This document shows positions 5,909 to 9,427 of a stretch of DNA of 9,427 nucleotides, one piece after another. The notes beneath the pieces are model-generated. The model searched no databases and was not told the origin of the DNA. It saw only the letters and a list, made by a program, of their open reading frames with translations. The translations under genes were made by a program, and so were the position numbers. The stretch's first letter is position 1. The number at the start of each line of letters is the position of its first letter. The DNA is from CAIKZZ01 sp037443765 (GTDB lineage Bacteria; Pseudomonadota; Gammaproteobacteria; Steroidobacterales; Steroidobacteraceae). The stretch spans positions 1 through 9,427 of the forward strand of contig JBBINS010000121.1 of the NCBI GenBank assembly GCA_037443765.1, in the 5' to 3' direction.

Positions 5909-7459
5909 ATGTCCAGCCACTCCTACGTCCTGCGCCTCGCGGGACTCGCGTCGGCGGCGCTGCTGCTCGCCTCGGCGCCATCGCTCGCACAGCAGGATCC
6001 CGGGATACGGCCCGGCCCGCCGGGCGCCGGCACGCCCTTGCCCGGCCTGACGCCGATCGAACTGTCGGTCTTCAACGAGGGCGTCCAGCGCTCGATCCAG
6101 CTCGAGGCGGTCTGCGACGACTGCACCGACGTGACGCTCGGCTCGCACGTGGATCCGTCCAAGGCCAACCTCGTCACGCAGACGAACTCGGCCGGGCTCG
6201 GCGTGCGCTTCAACGGCGACCAGTGCACCGTCTGCCACAACCAGCCCGCGCTCGGCGGCTCCGGCGGCTACATGGTGCCGAACCCGCAGGACCCGCCGGG
6301 CCGGCAGCGCCCGCCCGAGAACCCGATGTTCGACCTGATCCCACACCGCAAGGGCGCGACCAACGCGGTGCCCTCGTTCCTGACGCGCTACGGGCCGATC
6401 CGCGAAGTGCGCTTCGCGACCCGGCCGGACGGCACGCCGGACGGCGGCGTCCATCAGCTCTTCACCGTCGTCGGGCGCTCGGACGTGTTCCCGCCGTGGC
6501 AGAGCGGCAGCTGCACCAACGCCGACCTGCCGCCGACCGACTTCGAGGGCGAGTACCGGCGCGGCAACGTGCGCTTCCGGATCCCGCTGCAGCTCTACGG
6601 CCTCGGCATCCTCGACGGCATCCAGGACCGCGAGATCCTGGCGCGGCACGCGGCCACGGCGACGCTGCGCGCCCAGCTCGGCATCCAGGGCCTCGCCAAT
6701 CGCAGCGGCAACGACGGCACGATCGCGCGCTTCGGCTGGAAGGCGCAGAACAAGTCGATCGCGATCTTCGCCGGCGAGGCCTACAACGTCGAGATGGGCG
6801 TGACCTCCGACCTCTTCACGCAGGCGACCGACGAGACGCCGGCCTGCACCGCCGACAAGAGCGAGCCGAACGACATCACGCGCTTCGATCCCGACGACGC
6901 GCGCAACCAGAGCTTCTACAACCCGTACCACGAGCCGCCGGACTGGGTCATGTTCGCGATGTTCATGCGCTTCCTCGACGCCCCGCAGCCGGCGGCGTTC
7001 TCGGCCAGCGCGCTGCGGGGCCAGCAGCTCTTTGGCGCCGGCCCCGCGAACCCCGGCATCGGATGCGTCGCCTGCCACACCGCGACGATGGTGACCCCGG
7101 CGCGCAGCGAGACGCCGGCGCTCGAGAACCTGACGGCGCACCCGTACTCCGACCTCCTGGTCCACCACATGGGGGCGCGGCTCGCCGACGACATCACCCA
7201 GGGGCTCGCCACCGGCGACATGTTCCGCACGACGCCGCTGTGGGGCGTCGGCCAGCGGCGCTTCTTCCTGCACGACGGCCGCACCTCCGATCTGCTGCAG
7301 GCGATCGAGGCGCACCGGTCGGCCGCGAGCGACTGCGACGGCAACACGCCGCGCAGCCGCTGCTACGGGCCGTCCGAGGCGAACGCCGTCATCGACCAGT
7401 TCCGCCGGCTGGTGCCCGCCGACCAGCAGGCGATCCTCGACTTCCTGCGCGCGCTCTGA
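5909..7459 (+). CDS. Exported di-haem c-type cytochrome, DUF1111 family (putative di-haem oxidoreductase/peroxidase)
   Basis: The 516-residue protein begins with a Sec signal peptide: basic start, hydrophobic core LAGLASAALLLA, probable cleavage after Ala27 (SLA-QQ). The mature protein carries two haem c sites, CTVCH at 106-110 and CVACH at 386-390, far apart as in the DUF1111/DHOR family (PF06537). Family landmarks include GVRFNGDQCTVCH, TTPLWGVGQ, FFLHDGR followed by LLQAIEAH, and a C-terminal DQQAILDFLRAL helix. It should act in the periplasm in electron transfer or peroxide reduction; no substrate has been established to my knowledge for most members. There are extra cysteines, including a C69-x2-C72 pair with no His, so it is not a third haem site. 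The ATG at 5909 is chosen over the one at 5894 because AGGGGG lies 6 nt upstream and the signal peptide then starts cleanly. It is transcribed away from the sigma factor gene and converges on the cupredoxin. Confidence 0.92.
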   Translation: MSSHSYVLRLAGLASAALLLASAPSLAQQDPGIRPGPPGAGTPLPGLTPIELSVFNEGVQRSIQLEAVCDDCTDVTLGSHVDPSKANLVTQTNSAGLGVRFNGDQCTVCHNQPALGGSGGYMVPNPQDPPGRQRPPENPMFDLIPHRKGATNAVPSFLTRYGPIREVRFATRPDGTPDGGVHQLFTVVGRSDVFPPWQSGSCTNADLPPTDFEGEYRRGNVRFRIPLQLYGLGILDGIQDREILARHAATATLRAQLGIQGLANRSGNDGTIARFGWKAQNKSIAIFAGEAYNVEMGVTSDLFTQATDETPACTADKSEPNDITRFDPDDARNQSFYNPYHEPPDWVMFAMFMRFLDAPQPAAFSASALRGQQLFGAGPANPGIGCVACHTATMVTPARSETPALENLTAHPYSDLLVHHMGARLADDITQGLATGDMFRTTPLWGVGQRRFFLHDGRTSDLLQAIEAHRSAASDCDGNTPRSRCYGPSEANAVIDQFRRLVPADQQAILDFLRAL

Positions 7460-7467
7460 GCTGCGGG

Positions 7468-7497
7468 GCGCGCCGCGGCGGGCGGGCCGCGGCGCGC
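7468..7497. terminator. Perfect 12-bp GC hairpin between convergent genes (bidirectional terminator candidate)
   Basis: Arms GCGCGCCGCGGC (7468-7479) and GCCGCGGCGCGC (7486-7497) pair perfectly around a 6-base loop, GGGCGG. It starts 8 nt after the cytochrome stop and lies 12 nt beyond the cupredoxin stop, so it can serve both converging transcripts. On the plus strand it is followed only by TTC and on the minus strand by no T run, so it may act with Rho or as a 3'-end stabiliser. Confidence 0.7.
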
Positions 7498-7509
7498 TTC
7501 GGCGCCCGC

Positions 7510-7875
7510 TCACGGGGCGGCCGTCACGACGATCGTGCCGACCATCTGCGGATGGATCGAGCAGACGTAGCGGTAGTTGCCGGGCGCCTTGAACGTGAAC
7601 GCGTACGAGTCGCCCTGGTCGAGCGCGCCGGAGCGGAACAGGCCGTCGACGCTGACCGTCGTGTGCGGCTCGCCGTCGAGGTTCCGCCAGCGCACGGTCG
7701 CGCCGACCGGCACCGTCAGCGTGCCCGGCGTGAACATGAAGTGCTCGAGCTTGATCGTGTAGGTGGGCCCGGCCGCGGCGGGCTGCGGCGCCGCGGCGCC
7801 CGCCAGCGAGACGGCGAGGAGGAGTGCGGCGCCTGCCGCGGCGCGGCGCGCGCCCGGGACTCTCGAGTGGTGCAC
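7510..7875 (-). CDS. Small exported cupredoxin (amicyanin/pseudoazurin-like blue copper protein)
   Basis: The 121-residue precursor has a signal peptide (basic start, hydrophobic core AAAGAALLLAVSLAGAAA) with likely cleavage near residue 35, leaving about 86 residues of beta-sandwich. The type 1 copper ligands are all present: His71 (EPHT), Cys105, His108 and Met111. The Cys-x2-His-x2-Met spacing matches amicyanin and pseudoazurin rather than plastocyanin, whose His-Met gap is longer. It should shuttle single electrons in the periplasm; its partner is not known. The GTG start at 7875 is preceded by a strong AGGAGG ribosome site that overlaps the TGA of the metallophosphoesterase gene 10 nt upstream, so the two are surely co-transcribed and probably translationally coupled. 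The gene ends next to the 12-bp hairpin. Confidence 0.93.
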   Translation of the reverse strand: MHHSRVPGARRAAAGAALLLAVSLAGAAAPQPAAAGPTYTIKLEHFMFTPGTLTVPVGATVRWRNLDGEPHTTVSVDGLFRSGALDQGDSYAFTFKAPGNYRYVCSIHPQMVGTIVVTAAP

Positions 7876-7885
7876 GGCGACCTCC

Positions 7886-8818
7886 TCAGGCCAGGGTCGA
7901 GTCGGCGACGGCGAGTCCGAGCGGGTGGCGCTCGAGGCTCACGGTGCTCACGCCGAGCGCCGCCGGCAGGTCCGCCGCCGGCACCTTCATCGGCCCGGGG
8001 CCCGGGCCCTCGCCCGCCGCCGGCTGCGGGAACGCGGTCGAGCGCGCGGTGTGGAACGTCACGTGGCCCTCGACCTTCCGCACGATCTGGTGGATGTGGC
8101 CGTTCAATACCGTCACCGAGCCGAAGCGCCGCACGAGCGCGAGCACCGCGGCGGCCTCCGCGGTGCCCCAGCCCCACGGCTCGTAGATCGACCAGAGCGG
8201 CATGTGCGCGAAGACGACGAGCGGCGTGCTCGAGGAGCGCCCCTTGAGGTCGGCCTCGAGCCAGGCGAGCTGCTCGGGGCCGAGCGCGCCGAGCCCGCCC
8301 GGCTTGAACGACAGCACGTTGACGAGGCCGACGAGGTGCACGCCCTGGTGGTCGAAGCTGTAGTAGCCGCGGTTGGCCGAGGCCGCGCCGAAGCGCCCGA
8401 AGTACTCGCTGACGGTCGCGTCGGCGACGTCGTGCTCGCCGGGCACCGTGTGCAGCTCGGTCGCCGTGAGGCCCTTCAGGAGTTCGGCCGCGGTGTCGAA
8501 CTCGGCCGCGCGCGACAGGTGGGTGATGTCGCCGGTGTGCAGCACGAACGCGGGCTGGTGCTGGAGCGCGTTGACCCTCGCGATCGCCGCCTGGAGCGTC
8601 GCACCGACGTCCGGGTTGGCCTCCTTGTTGAAGCCGATGTGCGTGTCGCTGATCTGGACGAAGAGCGGCAGGCCGGCGGGCCGGTCGCCGGCGGCGGCCG
8701 CCGCGACGTCGACCGGCGTCAGCACGCCGCCCGACAGCACGAACAGGGTCCCGGCCCCGCCGTAGGCGAGGCACTTCAGGGCATCACGCCGGCTGACCGG
8801 CCCGTTCTCGTCGCGCAT
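7886..8818 (-). CDS. Tat-exported metallophosphoesterase (calcineurin-like)
   Basis: This 310-residue protein has a twin-arginine signal at the N terminus (SRRDALKCL at 9-17, then a hydrophobic stretch to about residue 45), so it is exported folded with its metals. The dimetal phosphoesterase motifs appear in order: D58-x-H60 (ISDTH), G96-D97 (HTGDITH), G127-E-H-D130 in place of the usual GNHD, H205 (FAHMPL) and G240-H-I-H243 (NGHIH). It should hydrolyse a phosphomonoester or phosphodiester in the periplasm; the substrate is unknown. The Glu128 substitution replaces a metal-binding Asn and may alter the metal site, though I recall GEHD in other Tat-type relatives. The ATG at 8818 follows GGGGAG by 5 nt; the frame runs further upstream into the anti-sigma gene, but that part has no sensible composition. 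It lies 53 nt downstream of the anti-sigma gene and 10 nt upstream of the cupredoxin. Confidence 0.93.
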   Translation of the reverse strand: MRDENGPVSRRDALKCLAYGGAGTLFVLSGGVLTPVDVAAAAAGDRPAGLPLFVQISDTHIGFNKEANPDVGATLQAAIARVNALQHQPAFVLHTGDITHLSRAAEFDTAAELLKGLTATELHTVPGEHDVADATVSEYFGRFGAASANRGYYSFDHQGVHLVGLVNVLSFKPGGLGALGPEQLAWLEADLKGRSSSTPLVVFAHMPLWSIYEPWGWGTAEAAAVLALVRRFGSVTVLNGHIHQIVRKVEGHVTFHTARSTAFPQPAAGEGPGPGPMKVPAADLPAALGVSTVSLERHPLGLAVADSTLA

Positions 8819-8825
8819 GTTCGCT

Positions 8826-8848
8826 CCCCGGTGGTGGTGGCTCCGGGG
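8826..8848 (-). promoter_or_regulatory. Possible hairpin covering the metallophosphoesterase ribosome binding site
   Basis: On the minus strand CCCCGG (8848-8843) can pair with CCGGGG (8831-8826) across an 11-base loop of CCACC-type repeats. The 3' arm contains most of the GGGGAG ribosome site for the ATG at 8818. Pairing could lower translation relative to the anti-sigma gene. With six G-C pairs in a GC-rich genome, chance is a real alternative. Confidence 0.3.
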
Positions 8849-8871
8849 TGTTGACTCGCGCGGCGGGCGGT

Positions 8872-9427
8872 TTATTCCCGGGCGTCGGCCGGCAGCGTCG
8901 ACCGGATCAGGCCCTCGAGCCTGACGAGCTCGGCCTCGGCGGTGTCGGACACGGCGCAGAACGCGAGGTCGCCGGAGCGCCAGAAGAGCAGCCGGTAGCC
9001 GTTGGCGCTGCGCGCCCGCTCGCGCCCCCGGCCTTCGGCGTCGCGCCACGCGAACACGTCGATCAGATGCGCACCGTGGCGGTAGACGACGACCGCGGCG
9101 CGGGTGCCGTCGACGTAGTCGACGCGACCGCCCGCGAGCACGAAGCCGTCGGCGGCGAAGTCGGTGACGGGCGGCGCGACGTCGGCGTGCCCGGCGAACC
9201 ACGGCTTGACGGTGTGCCGGTCGCTCGACTCGACGTCGATCGCGTGTCCGGAGACGAGCGCCCTGAGGTGCGCCGTGACGACGTCGTGCTCGAGCGCATC
9301 CGGCGCGCCGCGCCCGAGCGAGGCGACGATCGCGAGCGCCGTGACGCCGGCCGCGAGCGCCCCGCCCGCGGCGCCGCTCCAGAACGGCGCGCCGCGCCAG
9401 AAGGCGCCACGGCGCACGGGTCGGGCG
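8872..9427 (-). CDS. Membrane anti-sigma factor, C-terminal part (N terminus outside window)
   Basis: The frame is open to the right edge, giving about 185 residues ending at a TAA (8874-8872). A membrane helix lies near the start (SGAAGGALAAGVTALAIVASL), followed by an extracytoplasmic domain with blocks I recognise from ChrR/RsiW-like transmembrane anti-sigma factors: DVVTAHLRALVSGHAIDV, SSDRHTVKPWFAGHADVAPPV, FVLAGGRVDYVDGTRAAVVVYRHG, HLIDVFAW and, near the end, GYRLLFWRSGDLAFCAVSD. The missing N-terminal part should hold the zinc-binding anti-sigma domain that grips an ECF sigma factor. A GTG at 9417 exists, but starting there would remove that domain and leave almost no cytoplasmic part, so I treat the gene as cut by the window edge. 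It is the first visible gene of a run with the metallophosphoesterase and cupredoxin; the cognate sigma gene is expected just upstream. Confidence 0.82.
   Translation of the reverse strand, partial: ARPVRRGAFWRGAPFWSGAAGGALAAGVTALAIVASLGRGAPDALEHDVVTAHLRALVSGHAIDVESSDRHTVKPWFAGHADVAPPVTDFAADGFVLAGGRVDYVDGTRAAVVVYRHGAHLIDVFAWRDAEGRGRERARSANGYRLLFWRSGDLAFCAVSDTAEAELVRLEGLIRSTLPADARE

Noticed and set aside
6113..6124. CDDC as a third haem c site in the cytochrome
   Set aside because: A haem c site needs CxxCH; the residue after the second Cys is Thr.
5879..7513. 544-codon minus-strand open frame opposite the whole cytochrome gene
   Set aside because: It is rich in Arg, Val and Ala with no recognisable domain, and is complementary to a well-defined haem protein; a compositional shadow.
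6223..8247. 674-codon plus-strand frame across the cytochrome, cupredoxin and phosphoesterase genes
   Set aside because: Low-complexity Arg/Pro/Ala translation overlapping three genes with intact catalytic or binding motifs.
8819..9202. Upstream extension of the metallophosphoesterase frame
   Set aside because: It runs through the anti-sigma gene in another frame and would bury the Tat signal; the ATG at 8818 has its own ribosome site.
1..9427. CRISPR arrays, tRNA/rRNA genes, insertion sequences or phage genes
   Set aside because: No spaced direct repeats, cloverleaf-like sequences, transposase motifs or phage proteins were seen by reading; a dedicated search was not possible.

Overview
The window is very GC-rich (roughly 70% or more by eye). 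It has tightly packed genes, strongly GC-ending codons and several GTG starts. The gene families point to a high-GC proteobacterium: a Ser/Thr kinase paired with a kinase-linked ECF sigma factor, a Tat-exported phosphoesterase, a DUF1111 di-haem cytochrome and a membrane anti-sigma factor. Gammaproteobacteria of the Xanthomonadales/Steroidobacterales type is my first guess and Burkholderiales the second. This rests on family distribution only, because no RNA gene is present.

Layout. (1) Positions 2-1926, plus strand: the 3' end of a small all-helical protein (possibly the FFLEELY-motif family) overlaps, by an ATGA junction, a complete FAD-dependent GMC oxidoreductase. (2) Positions 1923-5677, minus strand: a two-gene regulatory unit, an ECF sigma factor followed by a 1027-residue transmembrane Ser/Thr kinase with a large C-terminal TPR domain. 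The kinase converges on the GMC gene, and the two stop codons share one CTAG. A 116-bp spacer with a strong palindrome separates sigma and kinase. (3) Positions 5678-5908: a divergent intergenic region with a tandem 10-bp repeat. (4) Positions 5909-7459, plus strand: an exported DUF1111 di-haem cytochrome (putative peroxidase). (5) Positions 7460-7509: a perfect 12-bp GC hairpin between convergent genes. (6) Positions 7510-9427, minus strand: an apparent operon of a membrane anti-sigma factor (N terminus outside the window), a Tat-exported metallophosphoesterase and a small amicyanin-like cupredoxin.

The window therefore carries two different ECF signalling modules side by side. In the first, the sigma factor has lost most of the acidic residues of the region 2.2 'DAED' motif and has Thr-Thr-Ser there, next to a kinase gene. 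This fits the known principle of ECF sigma factors switched on by threonine phosphorylation (EcfP/PknT of Vibrio parahaemolyticus). In the second, a conventional anti-sigma factor sits upstream of extracytoplasmic genes; its cognate sigma gene presumably lies just beyond the right edge. Between the modules are two exported redox proteins, a c-type cytochrome and a blue copper protein, whose relation is suggestive but unproven. The families themselves are known. The least described points are the signal read by the TPR domain, the targets of the sigma factor, and the role of the intergenic repeats.
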